Positions 46,172 to 57,502 of a DNA stretch of 64,000 nt are shown piece after piece. The notes under the pieces were generated by a model, which had not been told where the DNA came from, made no database searches, and worked only from the letters and a program-made list of their open reading frames with translations. Position 1 is the first letter of the stretch. Every line of letters starts with the position of its first letter. The translations under genes and the position numbers were made by a program. This DNA comes from Streptococcus toyakuensis (GTDB lineage: Bacteria > Bacillota > Bacilli > Lactobacillales > Streptococcaceae): the NCBI RefSeq assembly GCF_024346585.1, contig NZ_AP024523.1, positions 1,001,001 through 1,065,000 on the forward strand. Direction: 5' to 3'.

Positions 46172-46903
46172 CTAAATATTTTTGTTCGATATAATCAACT
46201 GAGGATTTACTAAAAATAATTCTTCTGCTCTTTCCTTTCCATACTGATGACTAATTGCGTCAAATGCTTGCTTCATATATGGTGGTCTTGAGCTTAGATT
46301 ATGCATATCGCTAGCCACACAGTGAACTAGATTATGGGATAGAAAATACTGAGCTCTTTTTTTGAGTAAGCGATACTTATCCCCGAATATTTTAGGCTTA
46401 AGAACACTCGAGCTATTTATTTGAGTATAACATCCCATATTTATCAATTCTTTAACTCGTTTTTCATTATTTTCTAATTCGGCATAGCGCTCAATATGCG
46501 CAATGACGGGTCTAATACCTAACATTAAAACTTTACTTACTGCATTACGGATTTCCCAATAGGGGGTAAGAGAACTGAATTCAATTAAAGCATATTGTGT
46601 ATCATTTAGAGTAGGAATCTCTTTATTATTTAATTTTTCAAGAGCATCTTGAGTGAAGTATATTTCAGCTCCATATAGAATTTTTAACTCTGGTAATGCT
46701 CTTTTAGCGAGATCCTGAACTTCTTTAAAGTTTTTCATTATACAATCTTCTGGAGTTTCAAACATATTTTTACGACGATGTGAAGTGGATACAATCGTAC
46801 GAACTCCCTGTGAAAAAGCTTCTTTCAGAAGAGTTAGGCTTTCTTCTTTTGTGCTTGGTCCATCATCTACACCAAAAACAATGTGAGAGTGGATATCAAT
46901 CAT
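46172..46903 (-). CDS. wzh: PHP-type protein-tyrosine phosphatase Wzh (CpsB)
   Basis: 243 residues. Manganese-dependent PHP phosphatase: MIDIHSHIVFGVDDGPS at the N-terminus, STSHRR, EIYFTQ, ALIEFSS, VIAHIERYAEL and CVASDMHNLSSRPP carry the metal ligands. It dephosphorylates the Wze tyrosine tail. I chose ATG 46903, with AAGGA seven bases upstream, over a longer frame to 46957, because homologues begin MIDIHSH. First gene of the locus. Wzg (LytR-type) is absent upstream, unlike standard cps loci. Confidence 0.92.
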   Translation of the reverse strand: MIDIHSHIVFGVDDGPSTKEESLTLLKEAFSQGVRTIVSTSHRRKNMFETPEDCIMKNFKEVQDLAKRALPELKILYGAEIYFTQDALEKLNNKEIPTLNDTQYALIEFSSLTPYWEIRNAVSKVLMLGIRPVIAHIERYAELENNEKRVKELINMGCYTQINSSSVLKPKIFGDKYRLLKKRAQYFLSHNLVHCVASDMHNLSSRPPYMKQAFDAISHQYGKERAEELFLVNPQLIISNKNI

Positions 46904-47199
46904 GTAATATTTCCTTATATAATAGAGTTTTAGGCGCTGTAATAAATAATTTAACACATATATATAAGCGTTTTGAATAACCTATAAATATTGGTTTATA
47001 CAGTTTGTTTTCCTAGTGTTATTATACTACGAAATATTAAAATAATCTAGTTATTCTTATAAGATTTTAAAAGTTATCTAGTTTAATAAAGCGTATATAA
47101 ATAAGCGGATTTTTGTTTTCTAATAAATCTATAGAGAATGATAATGACACTGACTATTCAAACTAACACCTACCATGGAATTTCCACGGTAGGTGTTAC
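46904..47199 (-). promoter_or_regulatory. Leader region upstream of wzh
   Basis: About 296 AT-rich bases without an ORF. A minus-strand TATAAT is present at 47026-47021, roughly 120 bases before wzh, with no clear -35. The far end holds the hairpin that follows the 47200-48378 gene. No wzg-like remnant and no IS end was seen. Confidence 0.4.
47166..47198 (-). terminator. Hairpin after the 47200-48378 gene
   Basis: AACACCTACC pairs with GGTAGGTGTT, extended inside to 15 pairs with one G-U on the minus strand. It lies one base after the stop codon. The T run is weak (TTAGTTTG), so termination may be incomplete. Confidence 0.55.
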
Positions 47200-48378
47200 T
47201 CATATCAATAATCGTTCTAAAAATGGTTTAATACAGTTGATGAGGATTCCTTCTATCCAGCTTTCCTGTGCTGAGGAGAGATGCTCTGCTTGAAGGCTTT
47301 CTTTTAGAAAATCTCGAACTTGTTCTGGTGCGATTTCAAACTCAAAAGCTTTCATTTTATAGAAAAAGTCGAGCAGATGATTTGAGAGATATTGGGTTGA
47401 AAATGGCACTTCTCCACTTTTTCGATATTCTAATAAGAGCCGAGCAAATCTGGATTTTTCTTCAGGAAGCTCACGAAAATAGGAATTGAGAAGCCAGGTC
47501 TGCTTCTGCTTTCTTTCAATTGGGTCTTGAGTAGCAATTCGTTGGTCTTTTTCCAGCTCTTTTTGATATTGTTTGGCCTTGATGGCCCGTTCTGTTCTAT
47601 TTTTACCAAAAAGAATTTTCTCCCATTTGCGTTCTTCTTGAGTCAGGGTTTCTGTAAAACCAAAATAATCTTGATAAGCCCGCTCTGCTGGGCCCATGGC
47701 TAGAACTAGATTGTCTGCATACTGCTTGGCTATTTTATCCCTCTTCTTGCGCTCTTTCTCTGCCTGAATACGGAGTTCTTGTTCGTAGTCAATTTTCTCC
47801 TTACCTAGCTTGACAAGGTAGAGTTGGTCATCTGGTTTTCCAAGTAAAAAGGGTTTGATACACTTTTCAAGGACTTCTTCCATCCGAGCCTTTTTCTTGG
47901 GCTCTGCCTTAGTCCAACTTCCTCCCTGAAAGACTTCTAAGAAAAGCTGGTAGTCACTCTCAGGCGCAAATTGATTGCCACGATTGGGTTTGAAAACACC
48001 TTTTTCCCAGAGCCATTTTAGAAGTCGCTCGTCAAAGTCACTTTTATTGACCTTGATTTTTTCCTTTTTCTGGGCTTTTCTGGTCAGATTTTCAACCTTT
48101 CTGAGCAGTTTTTCTTCCTCTTCCAGTTGCTGGTCAAGGGTCAATCGATGAAAATGACGAACACAGTCGCTACCAATCGGAAAGAGGCGTTGACCTGTGA
48201 CACCGTTAAAGAGTTCGTAGGCGTACTTGATGGCATTTCCACAGACACAATTGCTACGGCCGATACCGTTAAAAATCAAGGAAACTTCATTCCATTCCTT
48301 GGTAGCTTGTTCCCAAGTATCAGCTTTTGAAGCCTGTAAAACCGCATCATGCAGGGATTTTCTAACTGGAAGTGTCAT
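47200..48378 (-). CDS. Conserved hypothetical protein with an N-terminal cysteine motif, downstream of rexA
   Basis: 392 residues. The N-terminal part has CVCGNAIKYAYELFNGVTGQ and IGSDCVRHF, which looks like a small zinc-binding site (CxCG and a later C/H). The rest is highly charged and helical with long Lys/Glu-rich stretches (about 85-105 and 195-225, likely coiled coil). No membrane segment. Ribosome-binding site AAAGGAG. It follows rexA on the same strand, separated by a BOX element, so it may be part of the rexBA transcript. I do not recognise a named family; a nucleic-acid role is only a guess. Confidence 0.7.
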   Translation of the reverse strand: MTLPVRKSLHDAVLQASKADTWEQATKEWNEVSLIFNGIGRSNCVCGNAIKYAYELFNGVTGQRLFPIGSDCVRHFHRLTLDQQLEEEEKLLRKVENLTRKAQKKEKIKVNKSDFDERLLKWLWEKGVFKPNRGNQFAPESDYQLFLEVFQGGSWTKAEPKKKARMEEVLEKCIKPFLLGKPDDQLYLVKLGKEKIDYEQELRIQAEKERKKRDKIAKQYADNLVLAMGPAERAYQDYFGFTETLTQEERKWEKILFGKNRTERAIKAKQYQKELEKDQRIATQDPIERKQKQTWLLNSYFRELPEEKSRFARLLLEYRKSGEVPFSTQYLSNHLLDFFYKMKAFEFEIAPEQVRDFLKESLQAEHLSSAQESWIEGILINCIKPFLERLLI

Positions 48379-48393
48379 GAGGTCTCCTTTCTA

Positions 48394-48589
48394 ATACTCA
48401 ATGAAAATCAAAGAGCAAACTAGGAAGCTAGCCACAGGTTGCTCAAAACACAGTTTTGAGGTTGTAGATAAGACTGACGAAGTCAGCTCAAAACACAGTT
48501 TTGAGGTTGTGGATAGAACTGACGAAGTCAGTAACCATATCTACAGCAAGCTGAAGCTGACGTGGTTTGAAGAGATTTTCGAAGAGTAT
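48394..48589 (-). repeat. BOX element (boxA-boxB-boxB-boxC)
   Basis: On the minus strand it begins ATACTCTTCGAAAATCTCTT (boxA) and ends CAAAGAG...TTTTCATTGAGTAT (boxC). Two 45-base boxB units lie between (48486-48530 and 48441-48485), differing at two or three positions. BOX elements are short stem-loop repeats of pneumococcus and close relatives. It fills the gap between the rexA stop and the next gene, ending three bases from the rexA stop. Confidence 0.95.
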
Positions 48590-48592
48590 AAA

Positions 48593-51500
48593 TTATACTT
48601 TTACAACTTGAACCTCGTCTTTACCGAGTAAAATCAAGTATTTTTCAATATTTTCAATCGAATAGGATCGTGATAAAGCTTCTCCGTATAGGGATAACTG
48701 ACCACGATAGCGGTCTACGAGTTGACTCGGTTCATCATAGCGGTCTGTCTTATAGTCAAACAGAACAATTTTATCTTCGTAAAGTAGATAGCCATCAAGG
48801 ATACCACGGACAACGAAGTCTTCCTGACTCTTTTGGTCTCGTTTGAGCATGGAAAAAGGTTGCTCGCGATAAAGATGGTTGGTATTAGCGAGAATTTCCT
48901 GACCGAGTGCTGTGTCAAAGAATGCAAGAATTTTAGCAAGATTGATCTTGTCTCTGACAGCTTGGCTAGTTTGAACTTGTTTGAGAGTTTCTGTCAGGCT
49001 AGCAAGAGTTGGTCGCTGACTGAGATCCATTCTCTGCATGAGTTCGTGGGTGGCACTACCAATCTCAGCTCCTGTTACCTTTTCTTTGGTTGAAAAATCT
49101 GGCAAATCAAAGTTGATTTTCTTGTCTACTGACTGTCCTTGACTTGCAATCTCAACACCTTCCATATCCATAACAGGTTCGTAGAATTTCTTGATTTGAC
49201 TTGGGGTTTGAACACTAGGAAGTTCAATGGCTGCGCGGTGAAGAGTATTATAAACTTCAACTTCTTTCAGCATTTCAAGAGCTTCTTTAATGGTATTTGA
49301 CTGACGATTGTCTGCTTGGGAGCTATCTTGGAGAGGACTTTTGTTTTCCAACTCTCCGATAGATTCTCTAGTCAGCTGATCTTCACCAACAAAACGATAG
49401 CTAAAATTGAGATGATCCTTTGCAAACACTTTGCTGATAGCCCAAATCCAATCTTGGAAATTCCTTGCTTGAAGTCTAGTGTTGCTGTTTAGTTTTCCAT
49501 TTTTAGCTGCTGGGTATTCCTTAGCTTCCAGCTTTTCACGAGAACCTTTACCGACAAGATAGAGCTTTTTCTCAGCCCTTGTCATAGCAACATAAAGAAG
49601 GCGCATCTGTTCTGAATAGCTTGCTAGCTGTAATTCCTCTTCATTCTGTCTATAAGTCAGACTAGGAATGGAGAGTTTGATGGTTTTAGGATAGTAGTCT
49701 TCTACTGCCCCTGTCTCCATTTTGGCAATATATTTGACACCAAGACCATTCTGACGGCTGAGAATGACTTCTGACATAGAGTCTTGCTTGTTGAAATCTT
49801 GATCCATATTGAGAATAAAGACGTAAGGAAACTCTAGCCCTTTACTCTTGTGAATAGTCATAAGTTCTACAGCATCCTTGGGCGGTGCGACAGCCACGCT
49901 TGCCAAATCGTGCTGAGCTTCTAAAACTTGGTTAATCATACCAATAAAACGCGACAAGCCTTTGAAATTGCTCTTTTCAAATTGATCAGCACGCAGAGCT
50001 AGTGCATAGAGATTAGCCTGTCTAGCAAGACCATTTGGTAAAGCCCCCACATAATCATAATAAAAACGGTCGTTATAAATCTTCCAAATCAAGTCATATA
50101 GGGAGTGGGTTTTGGCATACAGGCGCCAAGAAACCAAGATATCCATGAATTGCTTTAGTTTCTCAGCTAGAGCTGAGTGAATCAAGACTTTTTGGCTACT
50201 TACCATTTTTTGTGCATTGACCAGTTTCTCATAGAGATTTTCTTGGACTTTATCCTCCGCTTTCTGAAGAGATAAACGTGCTAACTCGTCCTCATCAAAG
50301 CCAAACATTGGAGACTTCATAAGGGCAACCAAGGCATAGTCTTGCAGGGGATTATGAATGACACGAAGAGTGTCTAGCATGACTTGCACTTCTAGGGATT
50401 GGAGATAATTGTTTTGCTCTCCGTCAGTTTTGACAGGAATTCCATACTCAGACAGGGCGAGAAGAATCTGGTCATTACGACTGCGACTTGAGGTCAGAAG
50501 GGCAATTTCTTTAAAGGTAACACCTTGTTCCTTATGGAGTTTCAGAATCTCCTTGATGACTAAGCGCATTTCGCCTGTTAGTTTCGTTTCTGCCTGCCCC
50601 TCTTCTTCCTCATCTGTGTCGTCCTTGTCATAGAGGAGAAATTCTGCCTTGTTGTCTGTATTGGGAGTCAGTTTGGTATTGGCAAAGACAAGCTGGTGCA
50701 TGTTATCATAGTTGATTTCGCCGACTTCTTGGTCCATAAGACGCTCAAAAACATCATTGGTTGCTGACAGCACTTCTGAACCGCTACGGAAATTTTCCTT
50801 GAGGAGAATGAGCTTGCCCTCTTTTGGATTTTGCACATAGCGTTGGAATTTCTCATTGAAAATCTGCGGGTCTGCCTGACGGAAACGATAGATAGATTGC
50901 TTGATATCTCCCACCATAAAGCGATTGTGGCTATTAGACAACAATTCCAGCATCCGTTCTTGAATGTGATTGGTATCCTGATACTCATCGACCATGACTT
51001 CGTGGAAACGTTCCTGATAAGCTTCACGAACTTGCGGGAATTTCTCTAAAATCTCAATGGTGTAATGGCTGATATCAGCGAATTCAAAGGCATTTTCCTG
51101 ACGTTTACGCTGACGATAAGATTCTACAAAATCACTCATGAAGGCTTGGAAGGTTTTAGCTAGTTCCCAGGAGTCTTCATGGTAACGTTCTTGATAGTCG
51201 AGAATCGTTATCTGGTCTGCTAGTTGTCCTAGTTTAGCAAACTGGGTCTTTCTCTCTTCGTTATAGGCATCAGCTAGTGGCTTCAAATCAGCCTTACGAC
51301 TGGCATTGGTCAGAGCTCGGCCGTTTTTCTCTTTTGAAATGGCGACAACACGTGCAAGTACTGCCTGATATGCCTGATTATCGGACTCCTGATTCAATGA
51401 GCCAATTTCATCCAGAACTAACTGAACATTTTCTAAATAGGCAGCCTTGGGAAACTCCTTGGCATCGTTATCCAAATGGTAACGGAAAAAGCTTTCCAAA

Positions 51501-52243
51501 TCCCAAAGGGCTTGCTGGATTTGCTCAGTCAGTTTTTCTTTTACACTGCTAAAATCAGCTTTCTCAAAGCCTTTGAGGAAAGATTCACTTAACCATTTCT
51601 GAGGATTGCTGGTGGATTGGAGGAAGTCATAGATTTTATAGACTTGCTGACGTAGCCCCCGTTCGTCCTTGCCACGCCCTGCAAAATTTTTCAGCAAATG
51701 ACTAAAGGTCTCTTTCTGTTTTCCTTGGTAATGGGCTTCAAAGACCTCATGAAAGACTTCGTTTTTTAGAAGGAGTTGCTCGCTCTGGTTTTGTAAAATA
51801 CGGAAATTAGGCGCAATATCAATCAGATAGCCATGTTTGCCAAGGAATTTTTGTGTGAAAGAGTCCATGGTTCCGATGGCTGCGTTGGGTAGGTCTGCCA
51901 ACTGGCGGCCCAAGTGTTGTTTGAGCTCGACATCATCCGTTTCTTGGATTTGTTGGCTGATTTTTTTCTCTAAACGTTCCTTAAGCTCAGTCGCAGCCTT
52001 GACGGTAAAGGTTGAGATAAAGAGTTGAGAAATTTCGACACCACGCGCCAATTGGTCCAGAATACGCTCGGCCATGACAAAAGTCTTCCCAGAACCAGCA
52101 GACGCTGAAACGAGGATATTCTGACCAGAAGTATAGATAGCTTCAATTTGCTCGGCAGTTTTCTTTTGTTCCTTGCTCGAATTTGCTTCTGCTTCTTGCA
52201 TTTTTTGAATTTCTTCCTCAGTTAAAAAGGGAATAGGCTTCAT
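48593..52243 (-). CDS. rexA: ATP-dependent exonuclease subunit A (AddA/RexA)
   Basis: 1216 residues. UvrD-like helicase-nuclease of the RecBCD-equivalent complex. Walker [17 protein letters not shown], Walker B VDEYQDTN, later helicase motifs [31 protein letters not shown] and [14 protein letters not shown], and a C-terminal nuclease motif [12 protein letters not shown]. It processes double-strand breaks for RecA. Translation is coupled to rexB by a 4-base overlap. Confidence 0.97.
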   Translation of the reverse strand: MKPIPFLTEEEIQKMQEAEANSSKEQKKTAEQIEAIYTSGQNILVSASAGSGKTFVMAERILDQLARGVEISQLFISTFTVKAATELKERLEKKISQQIQETDDVELKQHLGRQLADLPNAAIGTMDSFTQKFLGKHGYLIDIAPNFRILQNQSEQLLLKNEVFHEVFEAHYQGKQKETFSHLLKNFAGRGKDERGLRQQVYKIYDFLQSTSNPQKWLSESFLKGFEKADFSSVKEKLTEQIQQALWDLESFFRYHLDNDAKEFPKAAYLENVQLVLDEIGSLNQESDNQAYQAVLARVVAISKEKNGRALTNASRKADLKPLADAYNEERKTQFAKLGQLADQITILDYQERYHEDSWELAKTFQAFMSDFVESYRQRKRQENAFEFADISHYTIEILEKFPQVREAYQERFHEVMVDEYQDTNHIQERMLELLSNSHNRFMVGDIKQSIYRFRQADPQIFNEKFQRYVQNPKEGKLILLKENFRSGSEVLSATNDVFERLMDQEVGEINYDNMHQLVFANTKLTPNTDNKAEFLLYDKDDTDEEEEGQAETKLTGEMRLVIKEILKLHKEQGVTFKEIALLTSSRSRNDQILLALSEYGIPVKTDGEQNNYLQSLEVQVMLDTLRVIHNPLQDYALVALMKSPMFGFDEDELARLSLQKAEDKVQENLYEKLVNAQKMVSSQKVLIHSALAEKLKQFMDILVSWRLYAKTHSLYDLIWKIYNDRFYYDYVGALPNGLARQANLYALALRADQFEKSNFKGLSRFIGMINQVLEAQHDLASVAVAPPKDAVELMTIHKSKGLEFPYVFILNMDQDFNKQDSMSEVILSRQNGLGVKYIAKMETGAVEDYYPKTIKLSIPSLTYRQNEEELQLASYSEQMRLLYVAMTRAEKKLYLVGKGSREKLEAKEYPAAKNGKLNSNTRLQARNFQDWIWAISKVFAKDHLNFSYRFVGEDQLTRESIGELENKSPLQDSSQADNRQSNTIKEALEMLKEVEVYNTLHRAAIELPSVQTPSQIKKFYEPVMDMEGVEIASQGQSVDKKINFDLPDFSTKEKVTGAEIGSATHELMQRMDLSQRPTLASLTETLKQVQTSQAVRDKINLAKILAFFDTALGQEILANTNHLYREQPFSMLKRDQKSQEDFVVRGILDGYLLYEDKIVLFDYKTDRYDEPSQLVDRYRGQLSLYGEALSRSYSIENIEKYLILLGKDEVQVVKV

Positions 52244-55200
52244 CGATTCAACTCCTCTCTTATTTTTTCAAACCAAGCTTGCTTGAGTTTTTCTCCGACC
52301 AGACGTTTACCGTCAGCTAAGTCCAACTTTTCTAGGAAACGAGCTTGGCCTAAGTGGTAATTGGCTTCAAATCCTGTGATGGCTTGATGTTGCTGAACAT
52401 ACGGTGCAATACTTCTGCCATTTTCAGTATAAGGGTTAATGGCGAACTGACCTTCTAAAATTTTCTCAGCTGCTTGCTTGTAAAGATGGGCATTGTAGTC
52501 CAGTAGGAGCTGGAATTCCTCATCCGTCAGCTGATTGGTCTTGTTTTTATTGTAAAATTCACCCAAATGACTGCTTTCTTTTTCTAAAAAGAGCCCTTGG
52601 TATTTCATTGACTTGCTGGCTTCTACTACTGCTCCTGCCATACTTTTAACGGTCAACAGAGATTGGACAGGCTCAGCCATTTCCAAGTACATAGCGCCGA
52701 AAAAGTTCTGCTCCCCTTCTCTTTTTAAGGCAGCTAGATAGGTTGGCAGCTGGGAATTGAGCCCATTAAAGAAATGAGGAAATTGAAACTGAGTCAAACT
52801 GGATTTGTAGTCTACAACTCCGATCGCCCCATCAGCTTTCAAACGGTCAATCCGGTCAACCTTACCTCGTACAAAGACACTGCGACCATTACCCAATTGA
52901 ACAAATGCCTGCTCTTTCCCACCGAAATTCGCCTCTTCTTTGATGGTTTCAATGGCTGGATTGTGACGGAGAATATGGCCAGTCGTCCTCGCCACATCAA
53001 GTAGAACTTCCTTGGTAAACTGGGCTTCTAAACTTTCCTGATAAATAGCCTCAAATTCGCGTTCTTGACTGGTTTCTTGAATAGCTTGTTCTAGACGTTG
53101 GTCAAAGGAATCTTCGTCAGGCAACTGCAAGGCGCGTTCAAAAATGCGGTGTAAGAAATTCCCATGACTACGAGCATCTGGACGCAGGCGCAATTCTTCC
53201 TGCAAGCCTAGAACATAACGGAGGAAATAACTGTATTGGTTACGGTAAAACTCCGTCAAACCAGAGGTAGACAGGTAAAATTCCTTGTCAGCTGGATAGA
53301 GAGCCTGTAAGGTATCCTTGGTCAACTGCTTACTGCTTGGACTGGTTGGGAGGGCTGGATTTTCCAGACCTTGCTGTTCTAGTTTTTTACCCATGACACG
53401 CGCCAGAACCTTGACAAAAGTCAAATCTTGCTCAGTATCACTCGTCTCGCTCTGCTGGTGATAGGCAACTAGACTGGACAAAAGACTGTGATATGACCCC
53501 ATATCTTCCTTAGACAGCCCTTTGTGATTCATCCTCTTCTCTTTTCGACTAAATCCAAAATGGACCAACTCTTGAAGATAGGCAGACTCCTTGCTTTCAC
53601 TTTCGTTAAAAAGGCTTGGAGCCGACAAGACCAACTCTTTACGAGCAGAATTGACCAAGGAAAGCATGGTATAGCGATTTTTCTTGAGATTTTCACTGCT
53701 GGCAATCAGCAATTGCGCCCCATCTTCTGTCGCTTTGTTTAGGTTTTGCCTTTCTTCATCTGTCAAAAGACTGGTGTTTTGCGCAATTTTTGGTAAATTG
53801 TCCTGGGTCATACCAATGGCGTAGACAAAGTCAGCTGTCAGAGGGGCAATCAAATCGTAACTCTGCACCAGAACAGTGTTCACTGTCGCTGGAATGGTAC
53901 GGTATTGAGATAGACTCATACCGGAATGAAGCAAGGCTAAGAAGTCCTCCAGACTAACTTGTGAACCAGCAAAAACGGTCGCAAATTGTTCTAAAACATG
54001 GCAGAAGGCTTTCCAAACTTCTACTTGTCTTTCCTGCTCTACAGCTTCCATAGTGGCTGTCAAATCTTGTAACTGCTTGGTCACAGCTCCTTCTTTTAGA
54101 AAAGAGATCCACTTTTTTAAGAGATTTTCAGCCTTTTGTTTTCGACTGGCAAAGAGGGTTTCAAGAGGGGTTATAATACGCAAACGAAGGGCATTTAAAC
54201 GAACCAAATCAAATTTTCCGTGGTGGGATTTGGTAAATGTTTGCTGAAAGGCTGGCAAGCCATTGATACCAAGATAGCGGAGATATTGCTCAAAAGTATC
54301 GATATCAGCCTGACTAAGGTCGGTATAGAGACCTGTTCTAAGAAGGTTAATCAAATCCTCCTGACGGAAACGATAGCGTTTTAAAGCCAAAATAGACTCA
54401 ACAAACTGAGTTAAAGGGTGGTGCGCCATGGACTCGCTTCTACCAAGATAGAAAGGAATCTGATACTGGTCAAAAATCGTTTTTAGAGATAATTGATAAG
54501 ACGCTACATCCCCCAAAAGAATACGGAAATGCTTGTAGCTCAGGTCTGAGTTCTCATGCAATTTCTGACGGATGCTACGGGCTACCAACTCTAACTCTTC
54601 TTTTTGCGTCAAGCAAGACCAGATTTGTAAGTTTTCACGGTCTTTCTCATCGACATCCAAAGCGAGTTCTGAAAAGTCATAAGAAGACTCCAACAAACGA
54701 GATGCCTTGTCAAAACTATCCATCTGCTCATGAGTTTGAGAACAATCCAGAGCAGGAGTTTGATATTTAGCAGCTAAATGATGGAGAAACTCTACACTAG
54801 CTTGGTAGAGATTACCCTCAGCGAATGGACTGGTATAAGCTTTCTTACTAGCATAAGCCCCAATGACAATCTCAACACCCTTGCCATGAAGTAAGTCCAC
54901 AATCCGCTCTTCCTCAGCAGAAAAACGGGTAAATCCATCAATAACCAAGGCGATTTGAGTAAAATCACTACTTACCTTGTCATTCTCAATAGCTTCAATC
55001 AAATGGGATAACTGACTTCCTTGAGACAACTGACCCTGATTGAGATAAGCCGTTACTTTCTCAAAAATCAAGAGCAAGTCTGCTCGCTTGTCCTCATCTG
55101 CCAAACTCTCCAAGTCTAAAAAGCTCATCTGAGCAGTCGTCATCTCGTGATACAGTTCAATCAACTGCTGAATAAATTGAGGATCCTGCTTAATCGCACC

Positions 55201-55515
55201 ATAAACACGCAAGTCCTTGGGGTCAAGTTCCGCAAGGCATTTATAAAAGGCCATCCCAAGACCGATATCATCAAGACTGGTCTTGGCAGGCAGGTCATTC
55301 AAGACCAGATAACGAGCCATTTGAGCAAAGCGCGTAACGGTAATCGCAAAAGAAGCCTTCTGGGACAAGCATTCCAGCACGGCGCGTTCCTTTTCAAAAG
55401 AAAGAGAGTTGGGGGCGATGTAGAAGACCCGCTTGCCCACAGCAACTAGCTCCTCCGCCTCTCTGGTTAGAGTTTCAGTCAAAGAAGTCCGAATATCAGT
55501 ATAAAGTAATTTCAT
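52240..55515 (-). CDS. rexB: ATP-dependent nuclease subunit B (RexB)
   Basis: 1091 residues from ATG 55515 ([16 protein letters not shown]), preceded by GAGG at five bases; an upstream ATG at 55539 has a poorer site. The C-terminal nuclease domain has [12 protein letters not shown]. The helicase-like part lacks a clear Walker A. The C-terminal cysteine cluster that holds an Fe-S centre in Bacillus AddB is not seen, as reported for the Rex type. It forms the RexAB enzyme with RexA, for recombination repair. Confidence 0.95.
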   Translation of the reverse strand: MKLLYTDIRTSLTETLTREAEELVAVGKRVFYIAPNSLSFEKERAVLECLSQKASFAITVTRFAQMARYLVLNDLPAKTSLDDIGLGMAFYKCLAELDPKDLRVYGAIKQDPQFIQQLIELYHEMTTAQMSFLDLESLADEDKRADLLLIFEKVTAYLNQGQLSQGSQLSHLIEAIENDKVSSDFTQIALVIDGFTRFSAEEERIVDLLHGKGVEIVIGAYASKKAYTSPFAEGNLYQASVEFLHHLAAKYQTPALDCSQTHEQMDSFDKASRLLESSYDFSELALDVDEKDRENLQIWSCLTQKEELELVARSIRQKLHENSDLSYKHFRILLGDVASYQLSLKTIFDQYQIPFYLGRSESMAHHPLTQFVESILALKRYRFRQEDLINLLRTGLYTDLSQADIDTFEQYLRYLGINGLPAFQQTFTKSHHGKFDLVRLNALRLRIITPLETLFASRKQKAENLLKKWISFLKEGAVTKQLQDLTATMEAVEQERQVEVWKAFCHVLEQFATVFAGSQVSLEDFLALLHSGMSLSQYRTIPATVNTVLVQSYDLIAPLTADFVYAIGMTQDNLPKIAQNTSLLTDEERQNLNKATEDGAQLLIASSENLKKNRYTMLSLVNSARKELVLSAPSLFNESESKESAYLQELVHFGFSRKEKRMNHKGLSKEDMGSYHSLLSSLVAYHQQSETSDTEQDLTFVKVLARVMGKKLEQQGLENPALPTSPSSKQLTKDTLQALYPADKEFYLSTSGLTEFYRNQYSYFLRYVLGLQEELRLRPDARSHGNFLHRIFERALQLPDEDSFDQRLEQAIQETSQEREFEAIYQESLEAQFTKEVLLDVARTTGHILRHNPAIETIKEEANFGGKEQAFVQLGNGRSVFVRGKVDRIDRLKADGAIGVVDYKSSLTQFQFPHFFNGLNSQLPTYLAALKREGEQNFFGAMYLEMAEPVQSLLTVKSMAGAVVEASKSMKYQGLFLEKESSHLGEFYNKNKTNQLTDEEFQLLLDYNAHLYKQAAEKILEGQFAINPYTENGRSIAPYVQQHQAITGFEANYHLGQARFLEKLDLADGKRLVGEKLKQAWFEKIREELNR

Positions 55516-55632
55516 CTCAGCCTCGTTGGAATTTTTCATTACCCTTTATTATACCATGATTAGCCCGAAGATTCCTCCTCCTTTCCTCTAAAATATGCTA
55601 TAATAATACCAAAAGATAAAGAAGGAAGTCTT

Positions 55633-56442
55633 ATGATTAAACTACTAGCCTTGGATATGGACGGAACCCTCCTCAATGAAGCCAAGGAAATCCCACAAGC
55701 TCATATTACTGCTATTCACCAAGCTATTGAAAAAGGTGTCAAACTGGTTCTCTGTACGGGTCGCCCCCTTTTCGGTGTTCTCCCCTACTATCAAAAACTG
55801 GGGCTTGATCTCCAGAATGAGTATGTGATTGTTAACAACGGTTGTTCAACTCACCAGACAAGTGACTGGGGACTAGTTGACTGGCAAGAACTTAGTCCAG
55901 CTGATATCGAATACCTCTATGACCTAGCAGAAAAAAGCGATGTCCAGTTGACCCTTTTTGATGAGGAACATTATTTTGTCCTCGGTGGCAAGCCCAATCA
56001 AGTCATCCAAAATGATGCCGACCTAGTCTTTTCAGACCTGACTGAAATTTCCCTTGAGGAAGCGACTAGTGGCAAGTACCGTATGTTCCAAGGTATGTTT
56101 TTGGGTACAAAAGAGCAAACAGATGATTTTGAAGAGCGTTTTTCTGAAGAGCTTTGCCAACGTTTTAGTGGAGTTCGTTCGCAGCCTGTCATTTATGAAG
56201 CTATGCCACTTGGAACGACAAAGGCTACTGCTCTTTCACGACTAGCTGAGATTTTGAAGATTGATTCCTCAGAAATTATGGCCATGGGCGATGCTAATAA
56301 TGATATCGAAATGCTCCAGTTTGCAGGACTTGGCATTGCAATGGGAAATGCCAGCGATTATGTCAAATCCCTTGCGGATGCCGTTACAGCCAGCAACGAA
56401 GAAGACGGTGTTGCGCGTGCGATTGAGAAATATATTTTATAA
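55633..56442 (+). CDS. Cof-type HAD-IIB phosphatase
   Basis: 269 residues. Motif I LLALDMDGTLLNEAKEIP, motif II VLCTGRPLFGV, motif III lysine in LGTTKATALSRLAE and motif IV MAMGDANNDIEMLQFAGLGIAMGNA. The C2B cap and the sequence resemble YidA-like sugar phosphatases. Specificity is unknown. Divergent from rexB, with AAGGAAG before ATG 55633. Confidence 0.88.
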   Translation: MIKLLALDMDGTLLNEAKEIPQAHITAIHQAIEKGVKLVLCTGRPLFGVLPYYQKLGLDLQNEYVIVNNGCSTHQTSDWGLVDWQELSPADIEYLYDLAEKSDVQLTLFDEEHYFVLGGKPNQVIQNDADLVFSDLTEISLEEATSGKYRMFQGMFLGTKEQTDDFEERFSEELCQRFSGVRSQPVIYEAMPLGTTKATALSRLAEILKIDSSEIMAMGDANNDIEMLQFAGLGIAMGNASDYVKSLADAVTASNEEDGVARAIEKYIL

Positions 56443-56447
56443 TTAAG

Positions 56448-56476
56448 AAGCCCAGTTCATATCAACTGGGTTTTGA
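56448..56476 (+). terminator. Terminator after the Cof-type phosphatase
   Basis: CCCAGTT pairs with AACTGGG around CATATC, followed by TTTTG. Stem of seven pairs. Confidence 0.7.
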
Positions 56477-56583
56477 TATTTAAGAATTCCTAAAACTTTA
56501 GAAACTCTTTAGAAATGCTTGAGCTTTCTTTGATTTCTATGCTTTATACTAAAATTATCAAAATCAATCAAAAGGAGAGAATC

Positions 56584-57492
56584 ATGAAAACAGTACTTGA
56601 CATTCATGGATTGTCCAAAAACTTTGACAAACAAGCTATCCTTCAGGATCTTCATCTAACGATAAGAGAGGGAGATATTTATGGACTTATCGGAAAGAAC
56701 GGAGCTGGGAAGACCACCTTAATAAAAATTATTACGCAACTACTGTTTGCGGATAAAGGGACTGTTTCCCTCTTCTCTAGCCAAACGGAAAATGAGTGGA
56801 CCAAGGCTCTATCTCGAGTAGGTTCAGTGATAGAATCACCTGTAGCTCATAATCACTTAACAGCCTATCAAAACCTGAAATATTACTGTATGATTCGTCA
56901 TATTCCAAATGCTGATCAAGTCATTCGAGAAACCCTGGATTATGTAGGTTTGCCAGATACAGGTAAGAAAGTCTTTCGTGATTTCTCGCTAGGAATGAAA
57001 CAAAGACTTGGTATCGCCATTGCCCTCCTATCCAAACCAGACTTCCTTATTTTAGATGAACCTATCAACGGTCTCGACCCAATTGGTATCAAAGAATTTC
57101 GTCTGATGATTCAACGACTCAATCAAGAAAAAGGAATCACCATTCTCATCTCTAGCCATATCTTGTCAGAACTCTATCTCGTAGCAAATCGCTTTGGTAT
57201 TTTAGATCAAGGCAAGATTATCCGTGAAATCAGCAAAGCTGAATTTGAAACACTAAGTGAGGATTATATTGTCCTTAAGACAGCTGACCAAGAGAAAGCT
57301 TGTCAAGTATTAAAAGAACAAATCCAGCTCCAGTTCAAGGTTGTTAATCCAGAAAATGAAATTCACATCTTTGGTCAGGAACAAGATGTCAAACAGATTC
57401 TTAAGGAATTAATCTTGGCAGATGTTGCCATTGACGAGATTTACTATGCCCGTCAAAACCTAGAAGAATACTTCACTCAATTGGTCCAATAG
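56584..57492 (+). CDS. ABC transporter ATP-binding protein
   Basis: 302 residues from ATG 56584, preceded by AAGGAGAG. Walker A LIGKNGAGKTTLIKI, signature FSLGMKQRLGIA and Walker B FLILDEPINGLDPIG are present. The C-terminal 80 residues resemble the extension of ABC-2 type exporter ATPases (bacitracin/lantibiotic resistance-like). It works with the permease encoded eleven bases downstream. A convergent two-component system probably controls it. Substrate unknown. Confidence 0.9.
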   Translation: MKTVLDIHGLSKNFDKQAILQDLHLTIREGDIYGLIGKNGAGKTTLIKIITQLLFADKGTVSLFSSQTENEWTKALSRVGSVIESPVAHNHLTAYQNLKYYCMIRHIPNADQVIRETLDYVGLPDTGKKVFRDFSLGMKQRLGIAIALLSKPDFLILDEPINGLDPIGIKEFRLMIQRLNQEKGITILISSHILSELYLVANRFGILDQGKIIREISKAEFETLSEDYIVLKTADQEKACQVLKEQIQLQFKVVNPENEIHIFGQEQDVKQILKELILADVAIDEIYYARQNLEEYFTQLVQ

Positions 57493-57502
57493 GAGGAAAA
57501 TC

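Noticed and set aside
48401..48631. 76-codon frame with a repeated KHSFEVVD segment
   Set aside because: It is the translation of the duplicated boxB units of the BOX element, not a protein repeat.
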